This document shows positions 1-7,588 of a stretch of DNA of 64,000 nucleotides, in pieces. The stretch comes from Streptomyces sp. NBC_00239 (lineage in GTDB: Bacteria; Actinomycetota; Actinomycetes; Streptomycetales; Streptomycetaceae), in the NCBI RefSeq assembly GCF_036194065.1, contig NZ_CP108095.1:3162001-3226000 (forward strand), read 5' to 3'. The position numbers and the translations under genes are program-made. The notes beneath the pieces were generated by a model that was given only the letters and a program-made list of their open reading frames with translations, made no database searches and was not told the origin of the DNA. Each line of letters starts with the position of its first letter. The stretch's first letter is position 1.

Positions 1-460
1 ACTGCGGGCGGCGGGCAAGGCGGCGGAGGCCGACACCTTCGACAACCTCGCCAAGGTCGCGCTGGGCCGCCAGCTCCGGTCGGAGAAGGAGGCGGCGACC
101 GCCGAGCCGACCATCGCGGCGCAGACGGAGGTCGTCGACAAGCTGAAGTCGGGCCTGGACTCGATGAAGGGCAAGCTGACCGAGCTCCAGGCCAAGCGCG
201 ACGAGCTGGTGGCGCGGGCGAAGACCGCGCAGGCCCAGAACACGATGATGGACGCGGTGAAGAACATCGACGTGATGGACCCGACGAGCGACCTGAACCG
301 CTTCGAGGACAAGGTGCGCCGCGAGGAGGCGCGCGCCCTGGGCAAGCAGGAGCTGGCGGCTTCCTCGCTCGACGCCCAGTTCGAGGCACTGGACGACCTG
401 GGCCGCACCGCCGAGGTCGAAGCCCGCCTGGCCGCCCTCAAATCCGACAAGGCCGCCTGA
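1..460 (+). CDS. pspA: PspA/IM30 family protein (5' end outside window)
   Basis: The reading frame is open from base 2 to the TGA at 458-460, giving the last 152 residues. The fragment is almost wholly alpha-helical and rich in charged heptads, with a motif of the type LGRQLRSEKEAA, then LKSGLDSMKGKLTELQAK and a C-terminal helix ending RLAALKSDKAA. This is the pattern of the coiled-coil PspA/IM30 family, which binds and stabilises the inner face of stressed membranes. The N-terminal amphipathic helix lies outside the window. The assignment rests on coiled-coil character and family-like motifs, not on a catalytic signature. Confidence 0.8.
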   Translation, partial: LRAAGKAAEADTFDNLAKVALGRQLRSEKEAATAEPTIAAQTEVVDKLKSGLDSMKGKLTELQAKRDELVARAKTAQAQNTMMDAVKNIDVMDPTSDLNRFEDKVRREEARALGKQELAASSLDAQFEALDDLGRTAEVEARLAALKSDKAA

Positions 461-506
461 CGTCGGACAAGCCCCCCGGCGAAGCGGATCGAGCCTCGCC
501 TGGGGG

Positions 507-530
507 TCCCCCGGGACGGAGTCCGGGGGA
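507..530. terminator. Hairpin between convergent pspA and phosphatase gene
   Basis: TCCCCCGGGAC (507-517) and GTCCGGGGGA (521-530) form a G+C-only stem with a 3-nt loop and one bulge. It lies between two convergent genes and has no T-run, as is usual for Streptomyces terminators. The rest of 461-576 holds further CCGGGG/CCCCGG runs and no gene. Confidence 0.55.
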
Positions 531-576
531 GTGTGCGGCGCGGGGTCCGGGGCGGAGCCCCGAACGGCCCCGGGGG

Positions 577-3198
577 CTACCCGTACAACTCCAGCAGCTG
601 CTCGGCGGACAATTCCCCCGCCACCTCCGACGCCGCCCCCGGCAGTGGCTGCTCGAACCACACCGTCTTCCCCCGGGGGGTCCGCCGCGACCCCCAGCCC
701 GTCGACAGCAACTGCACGAGCTGCAATCCGCGCCCGCCCTCGTCCGTGTCCCGCGCCCGCCGCCGCCGCGGCTGGACCAGCCCCGCGTCCCAGACCTCGC
801 AGACCAGGGTCCGGTCCAGGAGCAGGCGCAGCCGGATCTCGCCCTCCCCGTACCGCAGGGCGTTCGTGACGAGTTCGCTCACGAGGAGTTCGGTGGTGTC
901 GGCGAGCGCCTCCAGGCCCCATTCCAGGAGTTTGGTGCGGGCGAGTTCGCGGGCCCGGCCCACCGAGCGGGCCTCGCGCGGCATCTTCCAGTCCCCCACC
1001 GCGTCCGGCGGCAGTCCTTGTACGCGGGCCATGAGCAGGGCGATGTCGTCCTCGCCGTGCCGGGTCTCCAGGGTGTTGAGGACGTGGTCGCAGACGTCCT
1101 CCAGCGGGCGGGCCGCGTCGGTGAGCGCGTCGCGCAGGCCGCGCAGGCCGTCGTCGAGGGTGTGGTCGCGGGATTCCACCAGGCCGTCCGTGTAGAGGGC
1201 GAGCAGGGCGCCTTCGGGGAGTTCGACCTCGATCTCCTCGAAGGGTTCGCCGCCCACGCCGAGCGGCATCCCGGGCGGCACCTCAAGCAGCAGCGCGCCG
1301 GGGCCGCCGGGTTCGACGAGCACCGGCGGCATGTGGCCGGCGTTGGCGATGGTGCAGCGCCGGGTCACCGGGTCGTAGACGGCGTAGACGCAGGTGGCGA
1401 GGTAGACCTCGGAGAGGTCGGTCTCGCGTTCGCGGGTCCGGGACTGCTGGGAGCCGCCGCCGGATCCGGGTGCGCCCAGGCCCCGGGCCACCTCGTCGAG
1501 GGCCGTCAGCACGTCGGCCGGCTCCAGGTCGAGCAGGGCCAGGGTGCGGACGGCGGTGCGCAGCTCGCCCATGGCGACCGCGGCCCGCAGCCCGCGGCCC
1601 ATCACGTCGCCGACGACCAGGGCGGTGCGGTGGCCGGGCAGCTCGATCACGTCGAACCAGTCGCCGCCGACTTCGGTGGCCGCGTTGCCCGGCAGGTAGC
1701 GGCAGGCGATGTCGAGGCCGGCGGCCTCCGGGTCGCCGGGCGGCAGCAGGCTGCGCTGGAGGATCAGCGCGCGTTCGTGTTCGCGCCGGTAGAGGCGGGC
1801 GTTGTCGATGGAGACGGCCGCCCGGGCGGCCAGTTCCACGGCGACCGCCCGGTCCCGCTCCCCGAAGGGCTCGCTGCCCTTGGTGCGGGAGAACTGCGCG
1901 AGGCCGACGACGGCGTCGTGCGCGACCATCGGCACGACCAGCGTGGACTGCACGAGGTCGTCCGGGCCGCCGCCCAGCACCAGCCGGGGCCGGGCGGTGC
2001 GCAGGGCGAGGGCGCCGGGCGAGGTCGCCGGGTAGCGGTGGGTCTCGCCGACGGCGACGGGGCCGACGCTGCCGGGCCCGGAGAGCGGGGCGTCGGAGAC
2101 GGCGCTGGCGAAGGCGACGCGGCGCAGTTTCGCGGAGGGCATCCGCAGCCCGCCCGCGCCGGCGGAGAGCCGGGTGGGGGCGCCGGCGGACCGGACCGGG
2201 CGGTCGTCGTCGCCGAGCAGCAGCCCTTGGTAGAGGTCCACGGCGGCCAGGTCGCAGAAGCCGGGGACGGTGACGTCGAGGAGTTCGCGGGCGGTGGTCT
2301 CCAGGTCGAGGGAGTTGCCGATGCGGGCGCCGGCCTCGTTGAGGAGGGCGAGGTTGCGGCGGACGCCGGCGGCCTCGCGGGCGGCGAGGTGGCGGCGGGT
2401 GACGTCGGTGCCGAGGCCCGCGACGCCGACGGGGCGGCCGGAGGCGCCGTGCACGCGGTAGAGGTTGATGGACCAGTGGCGGTGCTCGCGGCTGCCGGGG
2501 GCGGCGCCGCTGATCTGGAGGTCGGTGACGGCCTCGCCGGTCTCCAGGACCCGCTGGAGCGCGGCGGCCATCCGGTCGGCCTCGCGGCGGGGCAGGTAGT
2601 CGTGGACCGTGCGGCCGCGGTGTTCTTCGACGCCGCCGCCGAAGACGGTCGCGAAGCGCCGGTTGGCGCGCTGCACGGTCAGGTCCGTACCGAAGAGGAG
2701 AAAGCCGAAGGGAGATTGTCCGAATATCGCTTGGGAAGCGGCAAGGTCCGACTCGATGCGGCGTAGGGCCTGTACGTCGACGACTACGCAGAGCGCGGCC
2801 CGCTCGCCGTGCTCGGTCTCGGTGGGCATCACATAGATCTCGGCCACGCCCTCGGGCCCCCGTGCGCCGCCCGCACCGGAGGGCATGCGGAAGGGGACCA
2901 GGCCCGTCCATTCCTTGCCGTCGAGTATCTCGGCGACTTGGCGGCGGCCGCCGGGGCGCAGTTCGGCCGGCATGAAGGCCTCGACCGGGTCCCTGCCGAC
3001 CACCTGGGCGGCGGGCAGGCCGAAGAGTTCCTCGGCGCGCCGGCTCCACTGGTCGACCAGCCCGTCGGGCCCGATCGAGAAGGACGCGACTCTTATGTAG
3101 TCATAGATCGAGCCAGGCGGACTGCTGTGCCACATGGCTTCGCGCCACGGTGCTCCGGGCACCTGGACGTGCTGTGCCTGCGCAGGTATTTCGCTCAC
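577..3198 (-). CDS. PAS-PAS-GAF SpoIIE-type PP2C phosphatase with C-terminal HATPase domain
   Basis: This 873-residue cytosolic signalling protein probably acts in a partner-switching circuit, dephosphorylating an anti-sigma antagonist and phosphorylating it through its kinase-like domain. Domains in order: PAS about 35-140, PAS about 150-265, GAF about 285-470, SpoIIE PP2C about 480-725 and HATPase_c about 735-860. The PP2C metal-site motifs VGGDW (510-514), GDVMGRG (530-536), YTDGLVE and EDDIALL are present. The HATPase part has an N-box (LVSELVTNALRYG) and a DEGGRGL G-box. The start is GTG at 3198 with GGAGGGG upstream. No membrane segment is seen, so the input is probably a soluble ligand, redox or light signal through PAS/GAF. 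The target is unknown. The separate kinase-like gene just upstream (3387-3815) may belong to the same network. Confidence 0.92.
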   Translation of the reverse strand: MSEIPAQAQHVQVPGAPWREAMWHSSPPGSIYDYIRVASFSIGPDGLVDQWSRRAEELFGLPAAQVVGRDPVEAFMPAELRPGGRRQVAEILDGKEWTGLVPFRMPSGAGGARGPEGVAEIYVMPTETEHGERAALCVVVDVQALRRIESDLAASQAIFGQSPFGFLLFGTDLTVQRANRRFATVFGGGVEEHRGRTVHDYLPRREADRMAAALQRVLETGEAVTDLQISGAAPGSREHRHWSINLYRVHGASGRPVGVAGLGTDVTRRHLAAREAAGVRRNLALLNEAGARIGNSLDLETTARELLDVTVPGFCDLAAVDLYQGLLLGDDDRPVRSAGAPTRLSAGAGGLRMPSAKLRRVAFASAVSDAPLSGPGSVGPVAVGETHRYPATSPGALALRTARPRLVLGGGPDDLVQSTLVVPMVAHDAVVGLAQFSRTKGSEPFGERDRAVAVELAARAAVSIDNARLYRREHERALILQRSLLPPGDPEAAGLDIACRYLPGNAATEVGGDWFDVIELPGHRTALVVGDVMGRGLRAAVAMGELRTAVRTLALLDLEPADVLTALDEVARGLGAPGSGGGSQQSRTRERETDLSEVYLATCVYAVYDPVTRRCTIANAGHMPPVLVEPGGPGALLLEVPPGMPLGVGGEPFEEIEVELPEGALLALYTDGLVESRDHTLDDGLRGLRDALTDAARPLEDVCDHVLNTLETRHGEDDIALLMARVQGLPPDAVGDWKMPREARSVGRARELARTKLLEWGLEALADTTELLVSELVTNALRYGEGEIRLRLLLDRTLVCEVWDAGLVQPRRRRARDTDEGGRGLQLVQLLSTGWGSRRTPRGKTVWFEQPLPGAASEVAGELSAEQLLELYG

Positions 3199-3386
3199 GC
3201 GACCGTCCCCTCCAGCTCAGCGCAACCGGACCGGCCTTGGACGAAGTATTCAGCACCACGGCCACGGACGGCACGGCGTTCACGATCACAGCAAGGTCTC
3301 GTTCATTTTGCGCCTACGGTGCGCCGGCCCCAAACGCCCCTCCTCGGGCGGCCGTGGTCCGGTGATCGTCGGCTTCTCTCACACTG

Positions 3387-3815
3387 TTACTCACCAGGCA
3401 AGGCCAACTCGAACCACACCGTCTTGCCCGTCTTCCCGTGCCGGGTCCCCCAGCGCTGCGCGGAGACCGCCACCAGGTGCAGTCCTCGGCCGCCCTCGTC
3501 GTCGGGCGCGGCGACCCGTTCCCGGGGCGGATCCGGAAGCGGATCGGACACTTCGACGAGGAGCGCGGAGGCGTGGGGCTCGTGGCCGGTGGCCGAATTC
3601 TGCCGTACCAGCCGGACTCCGATGGGGCCGGACGCGTAGCGCAGCGAGTTGGTCACCAGCTCGCTGACCAGCAGTACGGTGACATCGCCGACGGCGTCGA
3701 GGCCCCACGAGCGGAGGGCTCCGCGCACGGCGTGCCGAGCGGTGCGCACGGCCCCGGGCTCGGCGGGGAATGCCCATTCGGCGCTGTCGGCGCAGTCGGA
3801 TTCGGAATCGATCAC
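3387..3815 (-). CDS. RsbW-like ATP-binding protein (anti-sigma factor kinase family)
   Basis: A single HATPase_c domain of about 140 residues carries the N-box in LLVSELVTNSLRYA and the G-box in DEGGRGLHLVAVSAQRWG, typical of the many Streptomyces RsbW/SpoIIAB-like proteins. Such proteins bind ATP and either sequester a sigma factor or phosphorylate an antagonist. The frame is open back to 4073, but the extra 85 codons use A/T-ending triplets and look non-coding. GTG at 3815 has GGGAA about 9 nt upstream; GTG at 3824 is possible but has its purine run directly against it. It is transcribed in the same direction as the PAS/GAF/PP2C gene, 188 nt away. Confidence 0.85.
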   Translation of the reverse strand: MIDSESDCADSAEWAFPAEPGAVRTARHAVRGALRSWGLDAVGDVTVLLVSELVTNSLRYASGPIGVRLVRQNSATGHEPHASALLVEVSDPLPDPPRERVAAPDDEGGRGLHLVAVSAQRWGTRHGKTGKTVWFELALPGE

Positions 3816-4130
3816 GCCGATCACTTCCCGGGCCAGCAGGCGGACCCCAGTCCGGTTTGTCAGGGGGATGAGATTGGGATTAATAGCGACATACCCGATA
3901 TCCAGGGCGTCGTACCGCCCGGCCCCCCACCCACCGGCGCACTGTGGCACGAACGGCGTACAACCCGGGCCCCATGCGCCCCGTGCGGCGTACACGCGGA
4001 GCGCCGTGCGCCCGCCGGAGCGCGGCGCACGGGGAGCGCACGGGGGCAGACTGCCGGATACGGGCCGCCGCACGGCTCGGCGGCCCGGCGGCCCGGGCCC
4101 GTCGGAGGCCCAGGTCAGTCGGCGTCCAGG
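3816..4130. other. Intergenic region, 315 nt
   Basis: It lies between the NUDIX gene and the RsbW-like gene. The part next to the RsbW-like start (about 3850-3905) has clearly lower G+C and should hold its promoter, including a GGGTAT hexamer on the minus strand that could be a sigma-B-type -10 box. No matching -35 box could be placed with confidence. Confidence 0.4.
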
Positions 4131-4553
4131 TCAGTCGGAGGCCGCCGGGGCGGCGGCAGCGGCGGCCCGCAGGCGGCGGCCGGCCTCTGCGACGGCGGGG
4201 CGGTCCTGGTCGAGCCAGTCGACGGCGTCCAGCTCGTCGGGGCCCAGCCAGCGCAGCTCGTCGTGGTCCTCCAGCGGCTCCGGCTCACCGGAGAGCAGCC
4301 GGGCCGTCCACACCCGCAGGACCAGGCCGGGCTTCAGCGGCCACTCCCCCGGGATCCGCTCCAGCGCTTCCGCTTCGACGCCCAGCTCCTCGCGCAGCTC
4401 GCGGACCAGCGCCTCGGGCCCGCTCTCGCCCGGCTCGGCCTTGCCGCCGGGCAGCTCCCAGCGCCCGGCCAGCTCGGGCGGGGCGCTGCGGCGGGCGGCC
4501 AGCAGGAGCCCCGCACGGCAGACGGCTCCGCCCACGACCACTCGTACAGTCAT
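4131..4553 (-). CDS. NUDIX hydrolase (MutT-like)
   Basis: This 140-residue protein is one NUDIX domain. The box G-x5-E-x7-REUxEExGU is intact around residues 37-59 (starting GGKAEPGE and ending RELREELG), which supplies the metal-binding glutamates for hydrolysing a nucleoside diphosphate-linked substrate. Size and the following LEDHDELRWLGPDELDAVDWL region fit the small (deoxy)nucleoside triphosphate pyrophosphohydrolases that clean damaged or non-canonical nucleotides. Substrate cannot be read from sequence. The start is ATG at 4553. The following small SPOR gene is in the same direction. Confidence 0.9.
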   Translation of the reverse strand: MTVRVVVGGAVCRAGLLLAARRSAPPELAGRWELPGGKAEPGESGPEALVRELREELGVEAEALERIPGEWPLKPGLVLRVWTARLLSGEPEPLEDHDELRWLGPDELDAVDWLDQDRPAVAEAGRRLRAAAAAAPAASD

Positions 4554-4586
4554 GGACGGAGCCTATGGCACCCCGGAACGGGGGCC

Positions 4587-4772
4587 TCAGTTCGTTGTGG
4601 CGGTCTGTCCGATCCGCTCGACCCAGTAGAGCTGACGGTGCCCGTGGTGCTCCAGGCTGTCGGCCACCTTCTCGGCCTCGGCCTGGCTCGGGTATCTGCC
4701 CACCCGGTAGCGGTTGCCGTTGTCGTCCTGCCGTATGACCAGCCACGGAAGCTCGGCACCGCTGTCGTTCAT
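4587..4772 (-). CDS. Small SPOR-domain-like protein
   Basis: A 61-residue protein that appears to be one short SPOR-like repeat: WLVIRQDDNGNRYRVGRY followed by PSQAEAEKVADSLE. The beta-strand then helix pattern with the R-x-G-x-Y/F core is the usual SPOR half. SPOR domains bind denuded peptidoglycan glycan when exported, but this protein has no signal peptide or membrane segment, so a cytosolic role is likely. GGAGGG lies upstream of the ATG at 4772, and only 33 nt separate it from the NUDIX gene, so co-transcription is likely. Confidence 0.75.
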   Translation of the reverse strand: MNDSGAELPWLVIRQDDNGNRYRVGRYPSQAEAEKVADSLEHHGHRQLYWVERIGQTATTN

Positions 4773-5036
4773 CGCGCTTCACCCTCCGCCGACGCACTCG
4801 CCCAGGAAACCGCAATACGCATATGCCTGAGCTTACGCCCGACCTTTACGGAGCGGATACGGGTTTTCACGAAGAGATACCTCGGGGCGTACGCATCCGG
4901 CCATGCGTACGAGTGCGCCGCCCGTGCGACCCCCCGGGGCGCGCGCCGGGCCGCCGGGACGGGAAGGAGCCCCGGCCGCCGGGCCGGGGGCCGGGCGGTC
5001 GGGGCGAAGGCCGGGCCGGTCGGGCCGCGGGCCGGG

Positions 5037-5789
5037 CTACCGGACCGGGAGGTGGTACGAGATCCGGTAGCGGTCCGCCGGGACGACCACGTCCGCGGTC
5101 TCCACGGCCCGCCCGGAGGCGTAGTACGTGCGCCCGATGACGAGCACCACGTGCCCCGGGACCCCGCCCAGGGTGAGGATCTCCTCCGCGAGGCCCGGGC
5201 GCGCGCCGACCTCCTCGACCACGTTGTCCACGACCACGTCGATGGCGGCCATGCGGTCCACCACCCCGCAGCCGCCGAGCGGGCCCTCCTCGGGGAGCAT
5301 CACCGGGGTGCGCCCGGTGACGGCGAGCGGCTCCCAGGAGGTGGACAGCATCATCGCCTCGCCCGCGTCCCGGAAGACGTACCGCGTGCACATGACCTTG
5401 TCCCCGGGTTCGATGCCGAGCCGGTCGGCGACCTCGGGAGTGGCCACGCCCTGTTCGCTCCGGGATTCCCAGGTGCCGCGCACCCCGTCCTCCGCCTGCT
5501 CCTGCCGGAACGGGGTCGAGACCCCGCCCGTGCGGTACCCGGAGCGCGCCACCCGGCGCGGCACCGGCTGCTCGCGGACATAGGTGCCGGACCCGGAACG
5601 GCCCTCCACCAGCCCTTCCGCCATGAGGACCTTGCGGGCCTCCAGGGCGACCGTGTCCGAGACGCCGTACTCCTCGCGGATCCGGGCCTGTGAGGGCAGC
5701 CGGGCGTGCGGGGGCAGGGACCCATCGACGATCTTGCGCCGCAGATCCCCGGCGACGCGAAGATAGGCCGGCTGCTCACCGAAAGTCAC
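5037..5789 (-). CDS. GntR family regulator with UTRA domain (HutC subfamily)
   Basis: A 250-residue transcription factor. The N-terminal winged helix (about 5-72) has the GntR pattern: RVAGDLRRKIVDGSLPPHAR, then LPSQARIREEYGVSDTVALE and RSGSGTYVREQP. The UTRA effector-binding domain (about 95-245) includes GDKVMCTRYVFRDAGEAMML and ends with a strand of the type ADRYRISYHLPVR. GTG at 5789 has GGGAG 8 nt upstream. The ligand is unknown. It is not DasR itself: the N-terminal sequence does not match the DasR protein I remember, although both are HutC-type. It is divergent from the chitinase gene, with a 13-bp palindrome in the shared upstream region. Confidence 0.92.
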   Translation of the reverse strand: MTFGEQPAYLRVAGDLRRKIVDGSLPPHARLPSQARIREEYGVSDTVALEARKVLMAEGLVEGRSGSGTYVREQPVPRRVARSGYRTGGVSTPFRQEQAEDGVRGTWESRSEQGVATPEVADRLGIEPGDKVMCTRYVFRDAGEAMMLSTSWEPLAVTGRTPVMLPEEGPLGGCGVVDRMAAIDVVVDNVVEEVGARPGLAEEILTLGGVPGHVVLVIGRTYYASGRAVETADVVVPADRYRISYHLPVR

Positions 5790-5828
5790 TGGCCACTCCC
5801 ATCAGGTTGACAGACAGCAACAGCCTGA

Positions 5829-5841
5829 CAACCGACGGTTG
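5829..5841. promoter_or_regulatory. Palindrome CAACCG-A-CGGTTG upstream of the GntR gene
   Basis: A perfect 13-bp inverted repeat (arms CAACCG/CGGTTG) sits about 40 nt before the GntR start codon. Its size and place suit an autoregulatory GntR operator. This is an inference from symmetry and position only. Confidence 0.4.
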
Positions 5842-6032
5842 AAGACCGCAAGCGAAGGCCAGAGTTTCACTCGAAGTGATGACCGATGCCCACCCAAACC
5901 AGTTACCGAGAGTACAGCGATCAAGGAATCCGGCGGCGCGGCGAGCCGCACGCGAACAACATGCGCGCCGGACTCGCACCTGACGCGGGCCCGAGGGGGA
6001 CCTGACGCGAAAGCCCGGCCGAAGAAGACCCC

Positions 6033-6061
6033 TTGACCCGCCTGGTCCAGACCAATACCGT
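6033..6061 (+). promoter_or_regulatory. Chitinase promoter with DasR-type operator (dre)
   Basis: TTGACC (6033-6038) and TACCGT (6056-6061) are spaced by 17 nt. The spacer contains TGGTCCAGACCA (6043-6054), whose TGGTC/GACCA arms are an inverted repeat. Streptomyces chitinase promoters are known for 12-bp TGGTCCAGACCT elements bound by the GlcNAc-responsive repressor DasR. The site covers the space between -35 and -10, so binding should block RNA polymerase. Confidence 0.85.
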
Positions 6062-6129
6062 CCGGCGTGCACAGCACACTGCCCGGTCCGGAGCTCAACT
6101 CCCCGCATCCGCAACCCCAAAGGAAGCCC

Positions 6130-7488
6130 ATGCGCCGCAGCATGCTCGGCAGGCTGGCCGTCGCCGCCTGCTCCCTCTCCCTCCTGACCGCCCTCGCACC
6201 GGCGGCGGCCGCCTCGGCCGACAGGACCGACGCGTCCTACAGGACCGACACGTCCGACAGGTCCGGCCACGGACGCACGTACAAGCGCGTCGGATACTTC
6301 ACCCAGTGGGGCGTCTACGGCCGCGACTTCCAGGTCCAGGACCTCGACAAGAGCGGCGCCGCGGCGAAGCTGACCCACATCAACTACGCCTTCGGCAACA
6401 TCACTTCCGAGGGCAGGTGCACGCTGGGCACCACCCCCGGCGAGGCCGACCCCTGGGCCGACTACCAGCGCGGACTCGACGCGGAGAACTCCGTCGACGG
6501 CGTCGCCGACACCTGGGACCAGCCGCTCGCCGGCAACTTCAACCAGCTGCGCGAGCTCAAGGCCAAGCACCCGGGCCTCAAGGCCCTGCTCTCGCTGGGC
6601 GGCTGGAGCTGGTCCACGCACTTCTCGGACGCGGCCCTCACCCCCGCCTCCCGCAAGGCCCTGGTGGCCTCCTGCATCGACCTGTACATCAAGGGCAACC
6701 TGCCCCGGGACGGCGGCCGCGGCGGCCCGGGGGCGGCCGCCGGGGTCTTCGACGGCATCGACCTCGACTGGGAGTGGCCGGGCTCGGCGGGCGACTCCGA
6801 CACCACCTATCGACCCGAGGACAAGCAGAACTTCACCGCGCTGGTACGGGAGTTCCGCACCCAGCTCGACGCGTACGGGCGCAGCAAGCACCGGACGTAC
6901 GAGCTGTCCGCCTTCGTGCCGACCGCCCCCGCCAAGATCGACGCGGGCTTCGAGGTCCGCCGGATCATGCGCGACCTGGACTTCGTGACCCTCCAGGGCT
7001 ACGACTTCCACGTCTCGGGCGAGCCGGTCACCGCCCAGCAGTCCGCCCTGTTCGCCCGCGGCGACTTCAGCGCGCACGGCACCGTCCAGGCCTGGCTCGA
7101 CCGGGGCGCCCCGGCCCGCAAGCTGGTGATGGGCATGCCGTTCTACGGACAGGGCTGGACCGGGGTCAGCGGCGGCGGCGACGGCATGGGGCAGCCCGCC
7201 ACCGGCCCCGCCCCGGCCACCTGGTCGGCCGGGTACGAGGACTACAAGGCCCTCAAGAAGCTGGCCGACTCCGGCACGTACACGGTCCACCGCGACCGCC
7301 GCGGCGGCCACGCCTGGCTCTTCGACGGCACCACCCTGTGGACGTACGACGACCCGCAGGTGCTCCGCACGAAGGCGGCGTACGTCCGTGAGCGCGGGCT
7401 GGGCGGTGCGATGTTCTGGTCGCTCGACGCGGACACCGCGGACGGCGAGCTGATGACGGCGGTCGACCGGGGTCTGCGGCACCGGTAG
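6130..7488 (+). CDS. Secreted GH18 chitinase
   Basis: A 452-residue exported endochitinase-type enzyme. The N-terminus (MRRSMLGRLAVAACSLSLL, then an Ala-rich stretch) is a signal peptide. The GH18 catalytic motif DGIDLDWEW lies near residues 208-216 with its acid/base glutamate, and the substrate-binding SLGGW motif near 155-159. There is no separate carbohydrate-binding or fibronectin module, only a short Asp/Thr/Arg linker after the signal peptide. The ATG at 6130 is chosen because AAAGGAAG precedes it and the signal peptide starts there; the frame is open 21 codons further upstream. The DasR-type operator implies induction by chitin-derived amino sugar. Confidence 0.95.
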   Translation: MRRSMLGRLAVAACSLSLLTALAPAAAASADRTDASYRTDTSDRSGHGRTYKRVGYFTQWGVYGRDFQVQDLDKSGAAAKLTHINYAFGNITSEGRCTLGTTPGEADPWADYQRGLDAENSVDGVADTWDQPLAGNFNQLRELKAKHPGLKALLSLGGWSWSTHFSDAALTPASRKALVASCIDLYIKGNLPRDGGRGGPGAAAGVFDGIDLDWEWPGSAGDSDTTYRPEDKQNFTALVREFRTQLDAYGRSKHRTYELSAFVPTAPAKIDAGFEVRRIMRDLDFVTLQGYDFHVSGEPVTAQQSALFARGDFSAHGTVQAWLDRGAPARKLVMGMPFYGQGWTGVSGGGDGMGQPATGPAPATWSAGYEDYKALKKLADSGTYTVHRDRRGGHAWLFDGTTLWTYDDPQVLRTKAAYVRERGLGGAMFWSLDADTADGELMTAVDRGLRHR

Positions 7489-7507
7489 CGGCCCGCGGGC
7501 ACGGGAC

Positions 7508-7536
7508 GGGGGCGGCCGCAGACCGCGGCCGCCCCC
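7508..7536. terminator. Hairpin terminator between chitinase and protease
   Basis: GGGGGCGGCCGC (7508-7519) pairs perfectly with GCGGCCGCCCCC (7525-7536) around a 5-nt loop, between convergent genes. Directly after it, a 7-nt unit TCACTGC is repeated more than three times (7537-7561). Confidence 0.75.
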
Positions 7537-7588
7537 TCACTGCTCACTGCTCACTGCTCACCGAGCGACTGCCACGCGGGCCCGTTGC

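Noticed and set aside
3387..4073. Longer N-terminus for the RsbW-like protein
   Set aside because: The extra 85 codons contain a low-G+C stretch and no family similarity; GTG starts near 3815-3824 fit better.
5037..5789. HutC-type regulator considered as DasR
   Set aside because: The N-terminal and UTRA sequences differ from DasR as I remember it, and DasR is usually elsewhere in the genome; only the chitinase operator is DasR-like.
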